64,000 bases of DNA from Treponema sp. (GCA_017525605.1 JAFXSM010000036.1:1-64000), one strand, 5' to 3'. Positions 16,607 through 28,100 are shown, counted from the first letter of the stretch. Numbers and translations: made by a program. Notes: generated by a model from the letters alone, not told the origin.

Positions 16607-17748
16607 CAAGAATATCGACAAATCCGGCATTTTTCAAAAAAGCATTTCCGGTGATTTTCCTCATTGCATTTTCCATCGCGCATTCGTTTTCGGAATCGGT
16701 AGATGTGAAAGGCGAAAAATACAACCTTACAATCTCGTACAACAAATTCTCGCTTCCGGGCGACGCTGTTTTCGTCCGGGTGAATCTTGAGACGAGCGAC
16801 AAATATCTGAAAGACTCGCCAGTTGCGACGAGCGGAAAGATTCAGATTTTCGAGGGAGACACGGAGCTTTTCGAGTCAACCTCGTTCGACGCTGGAAGCG
16901 CAAAGGATTTGGGGCACGCTGACTTTTACAGGATAAGCGAATCATCTGTGTCGGTTGATGTGGACGTTGAGCAAACAGACGTAAAAGAAAAGAAAAGTTT
17001 TCGTCGCAAAAAGCAGAAAAATCTTGTGCAGCCGCTCCAAACAAAAAAAGAGACGATTCTTGCAGGAATTCCGCTCTCGTCGTATTTCAAGACGGGAGAG
17101 CACACAATCATCGTAACGCTGAAACCGTTCGGCGACACGAAACGGCAGATAACGCTGCCATTGATGATAAACAACAAGGAATTCGTAAAGGAGACCATTC
17201 AGCTTGACGCGAAAAACACTTCGATAAGAACGAACGATTCGGATGAGAGGTGGAGGCAGATAAAAAAGCTGAACGGAATACTCGGCACGACGAACTACGA
17301 TGCGGTTTACGACCTCGGTCCTTATGACGCACCGACACCTGCGACACGCCGAACGTCATTCTTTGCGGACAGAAGGATTTATGCGTACAACAACGGAAAA
17401 AGCGCGACGAGCCTGCATTACGGAATCGACTACGGAATAAAAGAAGGAAGCGAAGTGCGTGCGTGCGCGGCGGGCAAAGTCGTTTTGGCAGAGACCAGAA
17501 TCACGACAGGATGGAGCGTCGTCATCGAGCATCTTCCAGGACTTTACAGCCTTTACTATCACAACAGCGTCCTGAAAGTGAATGTCGGCGACATCGTGAA
17601 AAAAGGTGATTTGATTGCGTATTCGGGAAAGACAGGTCTTGCGACAGGAGCGCATCTTCATTGGGAGATGAGGCTCAACATGGAAGCCGTCAGCCCGGAT
17701 TTTTTCCTCGGCGACTTCACATTCGATACACATTCAGAGAGCCGTTAG
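16603..17748 (+). CDS. Secreted M23-family (LytM-type) metallopeptidase
   Basis: M23 peptidases cut peptidoglycan crossbridges or act as catalytically dead activators. An N-terminal signal peptide of about 30 residues (KKAFPVIFLIAFSIAHSFS) implies export to the periplasm. The peptidase domain occupies about 265-375 and keeps the zinc ligands HYGIDYG and HLHWEMR plus the intermediate HN motif (LYYHNSV), so it looks active. The middle part (35-230) is beta-rich without a recognised domain. I chose ATG 16603, which overlaps the recJ stop as ATGA and has GGAG upstream. Its 3' end overlaps the opposite-strand gene by 32 bases. Confidence 0.88.
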   Translation: MTRISTNPAFFKKAFPVIFLIAFSIAHSFSESVDVKGEKYNLTISYNKFSLPGDAVFVRVNLETSDKYLKDSPVATSGKIQIFEGDTELFESTSFDAGSAKDLGHADFYRISESSVSVDVDVEQTDVKEKKSFRRKKQKNLVQPLQTKKETILAGIPLSSYFKTGEHTIIVTLKPFGDTKRQITLPLMINNKEFVKETIQLDAKNTSIRTNDSDERWRQIKKLNGILGTTNYDAVYDLGPYDAPTPATRRTSFFADRRIYAYNNGKSATSLHYGIDYGIKEGSEVRACAAGKVVLAETRITTGWSVVIEHLPGLYSLYYHNSVLKVNVGDIVKKGDLIAYSGKTGLATGAHLHWEMRLNMEAVSPDFFLGDFTFDTHSESR

Positions 17749-18322
17749 AGCCAATCACGACCTCGTAAACGGCTGCGTCCTGCAAATCCGAAATGTTTAT
17801 TGTCCGTATCCTTGAAAAACGCGACTGGAATTTTTTCGACTGGGAAACGGCAAACACCGCGAAAGCACCGACAGCCGACTTATGCTCTTTTGAATCATGC
17901 GCGGAAACGAAAGAGCATTCGTCTCCGTCCATGTAATACCGCGTCAGGTCGAGCCCCCTTCCGGCAACCATTCGCCCGGAAGAAAGATATCGCCCTGAAT
18001 AAATCCGAATCGGAAAGTAAATCTCCTTTTCTTTGAAAGACGCGCTTGAAAATTCGATGTACAGCGAGGAATTCGACCAGGAGCGGTCTATCACGGCGAA
18101 TTCCTTTCCCGACGAATCTATGAGCGAAATGTGCGCGCTCATGGATTCCGGGCTTTTTCCGTAGACCAGCACGCGCATCAGCGAAACTGAATAAAACGGG
18201 ACGATGTCCTTCGAAACGAAAAAGCATCTGGCAAAAATGAAAAAATAATACGAGGCAAACCCAAGAAGAATCAGAAGAGAAACGATTGATGCAAAGCGAA
18301 TTATGACCGTTGATTTTTTCAT
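17717..18322 (-). CDS. Hypothetical membrane-anchored protein (201 aa)
   Basis: I do not recognise this family. One N-terminal transmembrane segment (SIVSLLILLGFASYYFFIF) is followed by about 170 extracytoplasmic residues with alternating beta-like stretches, for example VFAVSQSKKFQSRFSRIRTI. It lies ten bases after ligA on the same strand and is the last gene of the trmB-ligA operon. It overlaps the 3' end of the M23 gene tail to tail. Export by an uncleaved signal anchor is inferred. Confidence 0.7.
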   Translation of the reverse strand: MKKSTVIIRFASIVSLLILLGFASYYFFIFARCFFVSKDIVPFYSVSLMRVLVYGKSPESMSAHISLIDSSGKEFAVIDRSWSNSSLYIEFSSASFKEKEIYFPIRIYSGRYLSSGRMVAGRGLDLTRYYMDGDECSFVSAHDSKEHKSAVGAFAVFAVSQSKKFQSRFSRIRTINISDLQDAAVYEVVIGSNGSLNVYRM

Positions 18323-18332
18323 CAGCTAAATG

Positions 18333-20291
18333 TTACTGAAAAAGTTTCACAAATTCATCTTCGTTTATTATTGCGACACCGTATTTTGCAGCCTTCTGAT
18401 TTTTTGACGAGCCTGACGAAACATCGTTCGTGACGAGGAAAGACAAATCCTTTGTGACGGAAGATTTGCACGTTCCGCCATTTTCCTTGACGAGTTTCTC
18501 CGCATCTGCCCTTTTCATCGACTTGAGCTCGCCCGTGAAGCAGAACGACTTTCCGACAAGTTTTCCGTCGGACGCACCAGTGATTTCGATTGTCTTTTCA
18601 TCGACGAGCTTTTTCATCTCTTCTTTGTTTTCGCCAAGCCCATCGACAATCGTGTCCGCCATGATTTTTGCGAACCCGTACACGCCCGCGAAATCATCCG
18701 AAGTCGCAGCGAAAAGTTTGTCGAGAGTGTTGTAGCCAGCATCGACGAGTTTCTGGACGAGAGTTTCGCCCACACCTTCGATGTCAAAGCCGGCAACGAA
18801 AACTGCAAGCGACATTTTCCTGTGGTTCTGAATCGAATCGAAAACTTTTTTCGCGCCGAGAGAGTCCTTTTTCTTCTCGATTGATTCCGTGTCGAGAAAA
18901 TACGGAGAGAGAGTCTCGACATCGAGCGCGTACAAGTCGGAAATAGATTTGACTTTTCCGTCGGCAAAGAGCGAGCGAATCAGTGTGTCGCCGAAATCGC
19001 GGATATCGACGACGGAAATCCATTTCTGAAGCTGATGAAGGACTCGCTTGGAGCATGATTTGTTCGGGCAGAAAAGGCGCGTGCCCTCATCGACCAAATC
19101 GCTTCCGCAAGCAGCGCACTTTTTCGGAACTTCGATTTCGCTTGTCTCGCCGTTAAAATCCGAGACGATTCCCATGATTTTCGGGATGATTTCGCCGCGC
19201 TTCACGACGATGACCTTGCTTCCGATTTTCACGCCGAGCTTTCTCATCGTGTCCGGGTTTGCAAGGCTCGCGCGCTGGACAGTCGTTCCGTTCAGCTGAA
19301 CCTCGTCGAAAATTCCAACCGGGGTGTAAGTCGCGCCAGATTCGCTCCATTCGACCTGGCGCAGAATCGTGACGGCTTCCTCAAGATTGAATTTGAACGC
19401 AATCTGCCTGTCAGGACGCGCACGCCGCGCATCCTCGGCATCAATGCGACGTTCTTTTATCACAAGTCCGTCAATATCGTATTCGAGCGTGCTTCGGATT
19501 GAGTCAACTTCAGCGCGGTAATCGATTACTTCCTGCGCGGATTTTTTTATCGCGAGCGGAACGACATTGAAGCCGCATTTTTTGAGCCACGCGATTTTTC
19601 CTTCCTCGTCAGAAAAAGGAGTCTCACCCTCGGTTGCAAGTGCGTCATACGTTATGAGAGTGAGATTTTCGCTGCCCTCGCCGTCCTTTCTTTTCATCAG
19701 ACCGTTCGCGGCATTCCGGCAGTTCGCCTTGTCGGAATAAAGCTCGTCGTGAACTTTCCGTGTCATTATGACTTCGCCGCGGACAGCTCCTGTAAAATCG
19801 ACTTTTGCTCCGTCGGAATCGAAAAGCGCAGATGGAACGCCGGACATTTTTTTCGCGTTCGCAGTTATGTCGTCGCCGATTTCCCCGTCACCGCGGGTGA
19901 TTGCGCGGACGAGAACTCCGTTGTCGAACTGAAGCTCAAGCGACGCTCCGTCAAGTTTGTATTCGACAAGATATTCATCATATTCGTGCGACGAAGCCCA
20001 TTTCAAAAACTCTTCCGGGTTCGACGCTTTTTCCTGGCTGCCCATCATCATTCTGTGAGAAGCTTTCGGGAACGTCCCGGAAAAACCTTCGTTTCCGTCG
20101 GCACCGACTTTTTTGAAAAGCGGATTTTCAGGGTCAAGAGAGCGAAGTTCGTCCCAGAGCTTGTCGAATTCAAAGTCAGAGATTTCAGCCTCGCCGTTGT
20201 AATACGAATCCTGATATTTTTTTACGAGCTTCGAAAGCTTTGAAATGCGCTCTGCCTTGTCGAGCTCGTCATCGTCAAAAAGATTGTCCAT
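18333..20291 (-). CDS. ligA: NAD-dependent DNA ligase
   Basis: LigA seals nicks in replication and repair using NAD+. The 652-residue protein has the order adenylation domain, OB fold, zinc finger, helix-hairpin-helix and BRCT. I see EYKLDGASLEL near 110 with the AMP-accepting lysine, RGEVIMTR near 170, the zinc finger CAACG...CPNKSCSK near 390-415, and a BRCT domain from about 575 (GKSFCFTGELKSMKRADAE). A GGAGA ribosome site precedes the ATG. It is 50 bases after trmB in the same operon. The length is near the family norm (671 in E. coli). Confidence 0.95.
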   Translation of the reverse strand: MDNLFDDDELDKAERISKLSKLVKKYQDSYYNGEAEISDFEFDKLWDELRSLDPENPLFKKVGADGNEGFSGTFPKASHRMMMGSQEKASNPEEFLKWASSHEYDEYLVEYKLDGASLELQFDNGVLVRAITRGDGEIGDDITANAKKMSGVPSALFDSDGAKVDFTGAVRGEVIMTRKVHDELYSDKANCRNAANGLMKRKDGEGSENLTLITYDALATEGETPFSDEEGKIAWLKKCGFNVVPLAIKKSAQEVIDYRAEVDSIRSTLEYDIDGLVIKERRIDAEDARRARPDRQIAFKFNLEEAVTILRQVEWSESGATYTPVGIFDEVQLNGTTVQRASLANPDTMRKLGVKIGSKVIVVKRGEIIPKIMGIVSDFNGETSEIEVPKKCAACGSDLVDEGTRLFCPNKSCSKRVLHQLQKWISVVDIRDFGDTLIRSLFADGKVKSISDLYALDVETLSPYFLDTESIEKKKDSLGAKKVFDSIQNHRKMSLAVFVAGFDIEGVGETLVQKLVDAGYNTLDKLFAATSDDFAGVYGFAKIMADTIVDGLGENKEEMKKLVDEKTIEITGASDGKLVGKSFCFTGELKSMKRADAEKLVKENGGTCKSSVTKDLSFLVTNDVSSGSSKNQKAAKYGVAIINEDEFVKLFQ

Positions 20292-20341
20292 TTGATTTTC
20301 TCCGTCGTCTCAAACTTTTTTCTATCGATAGCAATACAGAA

Positions 20342-21103
20342 TCAGATTTTCTCGAACATGACTTCTGATATGACTCTGTTCGCGTCAACGCCTTTCTGCT
20401 CGAACCTTGTCTCAGGCCGCCATTCCTGATGAGGCGCAAATCCGTCGAATTTGTTTTTCAGTCCTTCTGTCTGGTTCAGCTCGTCAAGCGCGAATTCCGC
20501 ATACGGAAGCCAGTCGGTAACGAAATACAAATAGCCCGATTTTTTGAGTTTCGAGGCAAGAAGGTTCGTTCTCGGACGCTGGACAAGACGACGCTTGTGG
20601 TGACGCTTTTTCGGCCACGGGTCCGCAAAGAAAATATGGAAAGCGTCAACCGACTCGTCCGCAATCATGTCCGCAAGAACTTCCATCGCGTCATGCTCGA
20701 TTATCCTGATGTTTTTCAGGCCGCGCTCGCGTATTTCTCCGAGCAGTTTTCCGATTCCCGGTTTGTGGACTTCAATTCCGAGATAGTTGATGTTCGGGTT
20801 GTTCTCTGCGATTATCGCAGTCGCCTTTCCCATTCCGAAGCCGATTTCGATGACGACAGGATTTTTGTTGCCGAAGATTTTCTCAAAGTCCAGCGTCTTT
20901 TTCTCGTCGTCCTCGCCTTTTTCGTATGGAACACCCCAAACAGGCAGAAGTGCCTCGTAGTCTTTTCTCTCAAGATTCGTGAAATGCCCGGCCCTTATGA
21001 CGAAAGTGTGGATTTCACGCCTGAATTTCAAATCTTTTCCTACGTTTTCCGCATTTTCCGCAATTTCTGCGCCTGCACTATTCTCAGGATTCTCACAGTT
21101 CAT
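20342..21103 (-). CDS. trmB: tRNA (guanosine(46)-N7)-methyltransferase
   Basis: TrmB methylates G46 of tRNA using S-adenosylmethionine. The SAM loop is [13 protein letters not shown] near 90, followed by [15 protein letters not shown], then [20 protein letters not shown] near 160-178, the characteristic [12 protein letters not shown] block of the family. The first 35 residues are an acidic, alanine- and asparagine-rich tail not found in E. coli TrmB. An AGGAG ribosome site lies within the end of the upstream lipoprotein gene, one base away, so translation is probably coupled. Confidence 0.94.
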   Translation of the reverse strand: MNCENPENSAGAEIAENAENVGKDLKFRREIHTFVIRAGHFTNLERKDYEALLPVWGVPYEKGEDDEKKTLDFEKIFGNKNPVVIEIGFGMGKATAIIAENNPNINYLGIEVHKPGIGKLLGEIRERGLKNIRIIEHDAMEVLADMIADESVDAFHIFFADPWPKKRHHKRRLVQRPRTNLLASKLKKSGYLYFVTDWLPYAEFALDELNQTEGLKNKFDGFAPHQEWRPETRFEQKGVDANRVISEVMFEKI

Positions 21104-21104
21104 T

Positions 21105-21797
21105 TTATTCTCCTATTTTTTCGGTTGGCATCAGGCAGACGAGTTTCTGCTCGCCAGTGAAGTAGACGGTGCGCCAAAAAGATGCGTTCTTGTAATCTTT
21201 CAGAATGTTCGACCTCGAAGACCAGTTCGACTTAGGCTTTCCGATATAAAGAAGCATATTGAACTCATCATAAATTGCAATATTTTCAGTGACGACGCCT
21301 AAATGTTTCTTAATTTCATCGCTTCTGAACGAAAACAAATCGTCGTTGTAGCTCAGATTGAAGTCGATGTTGGCTTCCTGCCCCGCAGAATCTTGATAGA
21401 AAAGGCGGTAGCGTCCTTTTTTCAGCATCGGGGAACCAACGGAACAAAGATTGTCCTGAAAGACATATTTGTTGTTGTCGATTGTGACGACTTTCGGAGA
21501 AGAAACACGCCATTCAAGATTCATCGGGTCGTCGATGTTTTTCAGGACGAAGCTTTCCGCACGACGGTTATCGCTGTTCGTTTTCAGGAAGACAGCGAAT
21601 TTCGCGGACGGCAACGACTCAGCGTCGGCATAATCGAGTATGACGGAAGGAAAAACACGGACGAGAGAAGGAGAGCTGTCCGCGCACGAAAAAAACATCG
21701 ATGAAAACGCAATGCCGAACAAAAACGCGGCAACGATTCCACCGATGGTTCTGAAAAATGCTGATTCTGATTTCATCGATTCGTTCAGTTTCTTCAT
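21105..21797 (-). CDS. Putative lipoprotein of unknown function (230 aa)
   Basis: The product has a hydrophobic segment [20 protein letters not shown] ending in a lipobox-like FFSC followed by ADSSPS, so it is likely exported and lipid-modified on that cysteine (about residue 38). The preceding 16 residues are unusually long for a signal peptide n-region. The mature part has no recognisable domain. I chose ATG 21797; a TTG directly before it is also possible. It sits between a 386-residue gene (18-21 bases upstream) and trmB (one base downstream) in a same-strand operon. Function unknown. Confidence 0.72.
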   Translation of the reverse strand: MKKLNESMKSESAFFRTIGGIVAAFLFGIAFSSMFFSCADSSPSLVRVFPSVILDYADAESLPSAKFAVFLKTNSDNRRAESFVLKNIDDPMNLEWRVSSPKVVTIDNNKYVFQDNLCSVGSPMLKKGRYRLFYQDSAGQEANIDFNLSYNDDLFSFRSDEIKKHLGVVTENIAIYDEFNMLLYIGKPKSNWSSRSNILKDYKNASFWRTVYFTGEQKLVCLMPTEKIGE

Positions 21798-21818
21798 CAA
21801 TAAAAAATCAATAGAAAA

Positions 21819-22979
21819 TCAGAAATTGAAAATCAAGTTGATGACCGTCAAATCGGAAATCTGGTTTACGATTGACTCGAACCTTACGCCGACTTTCTTG
21901 CACGACTCATCAAGATACGAGAAGTACATCATGCCAAGGTCAACGCCTTCCTCCCCGTCAGGAAGCTCGCGGTAGAAATCGATAATCGTCTTTTTCTTCG
22001 TGTCGGTGGACATCTTGTCGGCGATATTGTCCTTCACCTGCTGGAATTCGTTGCTCTGGTTGTAAAGCGTAATCTGCAATCTTCCCTGCTTTCCGATTGC
22101 CGTAGAGCCGCCGCCCATTTTCCACTGGAGAGTTACGAGTTTGTGCTGCCTTTTCAGCTCATTGAAAAGCTTCTCGCGGATTTCCGGGTCGAAGAGAATA
22201 GAATTCGTGTCCTCGATTCCGTTGTACAGGATTTTCGCTGCTTTCTTGAGGTTGTCGTTCTCGTTGTTTGCGACAAGCTCCATTATGAGAAGAGAAATGT
22301 CATCAGCAATCCTCGATTTTTCCATGTACTCCTGAAGAAGATGGCGGATCGCGACGTTGATTTTCTCCGAGCCTTCCTGCTGGAAGAAGAGGATGATGAC
22401 GTACCAGTTCATGAGGCTCAATCTGTTCAGGAATTTCTCGGACATCAGAAGATAGATGTTGCGCTCTTCCGGTGAGAAATTTTTGTTCGCGACAATCGCC
22501 TTCCAGACAGGGTCAAGAATCGCCTTTTTCGCAAGGGTGACGCGGGCAGTGTTCTTCGCAAGAATCGGGCGGAGTTTCGCGTCCGGGATTCTTGTGGACT
22601 CGTCGATGAGATTTCTCGGATGATTCCTGTTGTATTTGAGAACGCAGTCGCATTTAACAAGCTCGGAATAGAGCGCGCGGTCGAACTGCTTGTACATGAG
22701 CGAGAACACAATCATTTTAGAGAGGTCCATCACGTCCTGCCTTACGGAAACAAATTCCGACATGGAAATTTCCATTTTCGAGATGTAATCGACCATTATC
22801 ATGTTCTGAACCGACTGCGGCTTGAATGGATTCACGGAAATACCGACTTCCTCCATATCATCGGCAAGCTTAAAGTGCGTAAGCTTCATCTTGTTGCTGA
22901 TAAAATGCGAAGTCCCCTCTTCCGAGAGGATAATCTTCAAAGGAAGGTTAAGGCTGAATTTTTTTCCGTTGTCACCCAT
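21819..22979 (-). CDS. Conserved hypothetical cytoplasmic protein (386 aa)
   Basis: I do not recognise this protein. It is soluble, with no signal peptide, and mostly helical between residues 60 and 270 (for example KILYNGIEDTNSILFDPEIR). The C-terminal third, with QITLYNQSNEFQQVKDN and DFYRELPDGEEGVDLGMMYF, has a pattern faintly like GHKL-type ATPases, but the N and G boxes are not convincing, so I make no such call. It is the first gene of the operon leading to the lipoprotein, trmB and ligA. Confidence 0.75.
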   Translation of the reverse strand: MGDNGKKFSLNLPLKIILSEEGTSHFISNKMKLTHFKLADDMEEVGISVNPFKPQSVQNMIMVDYISKMEISMSEFVSVRQDVMDLSKMIVFSLMYKQFDRALYSELVKCDCVLKYNRNHPRNLIDESTRIPDAKLRPILAKNTARVTLAKKAILDPVWKAIVANKNFSPEERNIYLLMSEKFLNRLSLMNWYVIILFFQQEGSEKINVAIRHLLQEYMEKSRIADDISLLIMELVANNENDNLKKAAKILYNGIEDTNSILFDPEIREKLFNELKRQHKLVTLQWKMGGGSTAIGKQGRLQITLYNQSNEFQQVKDNIADKMSTDTKKKTIIDFYRELPDGEEGVDLGMMYFSYLDESCKKVGVRFESIVNQISDLTVINLIFNF

Positions 22980-23081
22980 CGTCTTTCTCCATTCTTTGTA
23001 CTGGCGTTATACTTTTTGTTATAATTTTATTGTACTCTACGGGTCTTGCGTTGTAAACAAACAAATTATATCCTAAATTTC

Positions 23082-25133
23082 ATGTCCTTCCGAACCGTAT
23101 CGATAGCTCTATCAATATTAATCCTGCTGGTTTCAAACGCTTTTTCGTCAAATGCCAGCGGAAAAGCACTTTCGGATACGGTTTACAAAGCCATAACAGA
23201 AAGCGGGTTCAAAAACACGACGAAACTGAACATTGCCACGACAGGTCGCGACGAGTTCGCATACAACATCACAGTAAATTTTTCGGCAAACAAAGCAAAA
23301 TCCAACACAGAAAACGAAGAGGCGGTTGACAGGGACTCGTTCCAAAACATCAGAAGGACGAAGATGATTCTCGACTTCATGCAGGAAGATTTTTCGGAAA
23401 AAAAAGAAGAATTCATCGATTTTCTGAAAACGCTCGAAGCGGACAAAGAAAGAAAAATCGATGTGACAGTTCTTTTTTCCGCGCTGGACGAATCGACGAA
23501 CATAACCGGAACAGAGATTTTCGCATACTCAATCGACGACACCGACACGACTTTCGCGGGCGTATTCAGATTCGGCGGATACAGAGCAAACACGATTCTC
23601 ACGGGTAACAAGAGCAGAATCACGCCGCTGTGGCTGACAAAACAAGTCACCGACGCATTCATACGGATAAATCATGTATTCGAAGTCGGGCACACGATTG
23701 CTTCTCTCTACAGGCTCGGCATACTCGACGGCGACAAGCGCATGGAGAATTTCACCACGAACAACATTCCGGCAGTCGCAGTCTACTTGAAATCGGACGG
23801 AACGAACGGCGAATTCGACTTTCTCAAAACGTTCGCGAACGGAATCGACATAAACGACAGCGGAGAATGGGACACGCACTACATTTTTCTGGAGCTGAAA
23901 CGCCCTTTCAAGCCGGTATGGATAACGGAGCGGATGTTCCTGATTGCCTGCATTTCCGTAATGACCCTCTCGCTGCTGATTTTGTGCGGGTTCACGTTCG
24001 CCGGAAAATTCGGAAAGCAGCACAAACGCGATTTTCTGCGCTCGTGGTACATGATTCCGCTCTCAATCGCAATATCCGTATTCACTATGATTGCAGGGCA
24101 AAGGCTTTTGCAGTCAGTTGACGCGCTCCGGGCAATGAACCCGATTTATCAGTTCGGCGGAAAGATAATTTTCTCGACGGCGTTCATATCGATGACATTC
24201 CTTCTGCAGGAGAAAATGCACCTTCCGATCAAGGTATTCGTCTACGGCTACATTCCGTCGATTGTCGCAATCATCAATATGTTCGTTTTCAGTTCCGTTG
24301 ACATCACATTCTTCGTCATTTTCGGAATCGAATATCTGATTATAAATTTTTCGCGCCCTGCAAAAAGAATCCCGTTCATCACATTCTGGGCACTCGTGAT
24401 GATGATGCCGTTCGTACCGTTCGCATACACGCTCATAAAACACGCAAAACTGGACGCGCTCCGTAAAATCGTCTTCTGCACATGGGACATGAACATCATT
24501 CTGGCGACCGCGCTACTGCCGTTCGAAATCATGTGGCAGAAAATCCTCGTCCGCGTGAACATCATCATCGGTATGAAAGGTTTCGGAATCGTCAGGGCGA
24601 TAATCACATACGTCACGTCGGTCTGCATTTTTCTGTCGCTGTCAATGTCCGGCCTTTTCTTCATAAAGAAATTTTTCTACGTCGAGAACCCCGACATTCA
24701 GCAAGCCGTGACATCGAGAAGCGAGGACGAAGAGCGCAATCTTTCGGTCAGCGTGGTGGAAAACGAATTTTTGGGAATGAACACGAACCACATAAAAATC
24801 AGCTCGAAAAAAGACGCGCTCAGATACAGCGTAACGATAAAGGGCGACGGTCAGCTTCCGATATACGAATCGACCTACAATTATTTCGTGACGGGCGAAA
24901 ACGAGGCATCATTCGTGATTCCAGACTTTCCGCCAAAATCGATTACGATAGACTACGCGGCAAATTCCGAGCATTATTCGGAAATCAGAGTGACCGCAGT
25001 GTACGACGAGGACGGCGAACTTTTCAGCGAGACGATGATTAAAAAGATAAACGGCAAAGAAAAAAGCGAAAAAGACGGGAAAAGCAAAACCGAAAAAAAT
25101 AAAAACGAGAAAATGGAAAAAGCGAAAAATTGA
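23082..25133 (+). CDS. Polytopic inner-membrane protein of unknown function (683 aa)
   Basis: A signal peptide or first helix (TVSIALSILILLVSNAFS) precedes a periplasmic domain of about 250 residues. About seven hydrophobic segments follow between residues 285 and 535, starting MFLIACISVMTLSLLILCGF, and then a soluble C-terminal domain ends in a Lys/Glu-rich tail (KNKNEKMEKAKN). I know no named family. Its stop overlaps the possible TTG start of the giant outer-membrane protein downstream, so the two genes are surely co-transcribed and may form an inner/outer membrane pair. ATG 23082 puts the hydrophobic segment at the N-terminus; an earlier in-frame ATG at 23046 would bury it. Confidence 0.75.
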   Translation: MSFRTVSIALSILILLVSNAFSSNASGKALSDTVYKAITESGFKNTTKLNIATTGRDEFAYNITVNFSANKAKSNTENEEAVDRDSFQNIRRTKMILDFMQEDFSEKKEEFIDFLKTLEADKERKIDVTVLFSALDESTNITGTEIFAYSIDDTDTTFAGVFRFGGYRANTILTGNKSRITPLWLTKQVTDAFIRINHVFEVGHTIASLYRLGILDGDKRMENFTTNNIPAVAVYLKSDGTNGEFDFLKTFANGIDINDSGEWDTHYIFLELKRPFKPVWITERMFLIACISVMTLSLLILCGFTFAGKFGKQHKRDFLRSWYMIPLSIAISVFTMIAGQRLLQSVDALRAMNPIYQFGGKIIFSTAFISMTFLLQEKMHLPIKVFVYGYIPSIVAIINMFVFSSVDITFFVIFGIEYLIINFSRPAKRIPFITFWALVMMMPFVPFAYTLIKHAKLDALRKIVFCTWDMNIILATALLPFEIMWQKILVRVNIIIGMKGFGIVRAIITYVTSVCIFLSLSMSGLFFIKKFFYVENPDIQQAVTSRSEDEERNLSVSVVENEFLGMNTNHIKISSKKDALRYSVTIKGDGQLPIYESTYNYFVTGENEASFVIPDFPPKSITIDYAANSEHYSEIRVTAVYDEDGELFSETMIKKINGKEKSEKDGKSKTEKNKNEKMEKAKN

Positions 25134-25144
25134 AGAGGCATTTT

Positions 25145-28100
25145 TTGAAAAAGATTCTTGCATTTTCTCTTTTTTCGTCCTGCATTGTTTTCAACATTCA
25201 TTCAGGCGAAGTCATTGTCGAAACCGAGACGGAATCTTCGGGAGCCGGCGCAATCGTATTCGACGCGGCAAAACTTCCGCTTGACGGAGGGGAAAATGCA
25301 GTCTCTCTTTTCAATTACGATTTCGGCGACAACAACGTGGAATTCCTTGCGGAAGGATATTGGAAAAGCCTCGTCTCTTCTTCAGCATCATGCACATTCG
25401 GATTCGGAAACACACCGAGCGCAACTTCGCCTTCAATCGCATTCACGCAGAATGTCGATTTGAGCCTCTGGTTCATGCTGAACCGACACTGGTATTTTGA
25501 GGCGGCTTTTGCGGACGAATTCACGAAGAACACGGTCGCGGCAGGATATGTCGGCGACGGATACCTGAAATCGGCACGGATTTCAAACAGGGGAATAAAA
25601 TTTTCGGTCGACTATTCAATCTCGGAAATCAATAGGGGAATCGGCGGAGGAGAAGACCAGTCGCCCGGAATCTCGGCGAATTTTTCAGGAAAAAACTGGC
25701 GTGCCGACGGAGCAGTCAGATACGACATGCTTGAGGCGGACGAAAAGACCTGGTACGGAAAAAACGCGGTCACAACGGACGAAATCGCGCTTTCAAAATG
25801 GAACGCAAAAAATCAGTTTGCGCTTCCCTCTTCAAAAGCCGTGTCGAATGTGGAGGAAATCTACGTTGAGAATTCAGGCGGAAATTACACTGATTTAAAA
25901 GGAAGAAAATACAAAAAACTCGATTCGACCCAATATCTTCTTGTCGCATCGAAAAACATGATAGTGATTTCCAAAGACGCAAAAATCGGAACGAAATCGG
26001 CAGTCGCGGTGAAATTCAACACGGACGGAAAAAACGCGTTCGACTCTGAAATCGACGATTTTCTTTCAAGCACAGACGAATGGTTTTCCGGCGTGGAAAT
26101 CGGAAAATACACTTTTTACGGCTCGGACAAATCAAGGTTGTTCGGGGAAATTGACGGAAGCGAAGTTCTGTACATAAAGCACCCAAGCGGATTCTCGCCG
26201 TTCGTCTGCGCACAAAGATACGACTGCGGAATCTCAGGCGCGACGGACGCTGCAATAGCATCGAAATACACGGAGACCGTCTCGAAAAAATACGGGGTGA
26301 GCATCATCGAAGACGACACTCTGATGAGCGAAAATGATTTTTTCTACGACTCGCACCTTTATGCCGACGTGTACAATGAAAATTCAGATTCATCCGACAT
26401 GGCAGAACCGAGCGTGCGTTTTCCTCTTGCGGACGAGCATCCAGAAATCTATCTCGGGCTAACCGACAAAAGCGATTTAATCCTGCGCGTCCGCTCATAC
26501 ACGAGCGTAAAGCGGTACGACATCGGAACGGACGCAGTTCCGGGAACAGTTCGCGTCTACAAAAACGGGATTCTGGACGCGAACGCAAAATACGATGCGG
26601 AATCGGGAACAATCGAGCTTTCTTCGGCGGTCGGAAGCGGCGACAAAGTTTATGCGACGTGGTACAAGGAAAGCGAGGACGCGAACACGGGCGCAATTGC
26701 AGCCGCACTCGGATTCGAATATTTTTTCACCGACAAGCTTAGCGCGGACGCGGCAATTTCATCACGGTGGACAATTGCGGAAGATTACGCGGACGAATCT
26801 TTTTCCTCGCCGGGGTTCATCGCGTTCGCAACGGGCGCAAAATACGAAAGCGAAAATGCAATCCTGAAAAACGTCGCTTCAGTCTCGCTCGAAAGCACGA
26901 ACACGACGGGAAAATACAGGATTCTCGCAATGGACGAAAACGCGGGCGGAACCTCGTATCTTTCGAAAACGGCGGCAAGCGATTTGCCGGAAGATTTTGC
27001 GCCAATATTGAATCTTGAAAACGAGACAATCGAGCTTGAAAAAGAAAATGACGGCTCCGTTCCAGCAAAGGAAGGCGAAAAAGATTCTTCGATAACGGGC
27101 TACGCGATTCCGGTTTCGTGGGATTTCAGTGACAACTTAGGCGGCTCGGTTTTCTGGGCAGCGAATTCGATTGAACTCTCAACTTCGTCTTCCGAACTCG
27201 CTTCTTCATCGCAGTTCCAAATCGCGCTCAAAAACATCGGCGAATATTCAGGCGAAGATTTCTATCTGCAACTCGGAGTTGAAAATTCAACTGAATTCGA
27301 TTCGGAAGAGGAAAGCGAAAAAATTCCGACATGGAAAATTTCAGAATCGGACGAAGTCAAAATCGAGGATGCGGATGACGGGTGGCAGATAATCACCGTG
27401 ACGATGAGCGACGAAAAAAGAAGCGCGCTCTCGTCATTAGAAAACGCAAACGCAAGAATCGTCGTCACATCAAGCGGAAACGGAAGCGGAACGATTTTTT
27501 TAGGCCCGTACGAAATAAAAGGCAGCTATTTTCTGATAAAAAGCGACGACAGCGCAATCGTCTGCTCAACAGCGCAAAAAGATTCCACGCTTTCGGCTTC
27601 CGATGTACGCACGCTAAACACTTCTTCGAATTACGTTCAGGAAATCAAATGGAAATTCTCAGGCAGCGAAAAGACGACCGAAATCGAAGCATCAAGATAT
27701 TTCAAAAAAGCTGAAATCAAAAATTATTCGAAGTTGAATTTCTATTTCAAAACGGAATTTGAAAACGCTGTTTCGGAAGATGAATTTTTATACGGAATCG
27801 ACGACGGCGAAAATTTCCTGTTTTTTGCAGTCGACGATTCCGACGATGAAAACGCAGCGTCTTTTTCGCTCGGACACGACTTCGTAAAAAAACTTTCGGA
27901 CGGCTGGCATTCAGTCTCAATCGACATCGACAGCGCAAAAATCGAAATCGACGGAGCAGAAATCCCAAAAAGCGAATGCAATCTGAAAATCAACCCGGAC
28001 GCAGTTCCTACAAGATTCCGCATAAAACTGAACCCGATTTTTCAGCCCGAAGAAAAAAAATTCGCATACAAAAGCGGAAAGATTTCCGTTGACGAGCTTT

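Noticed and set aside
20429..21160. 243-codon frame on + across trmB and its upstream lipoprotein end
   Set aside because: It crosses a gene border on the opposite strand and has no family signature; trmB is certain.
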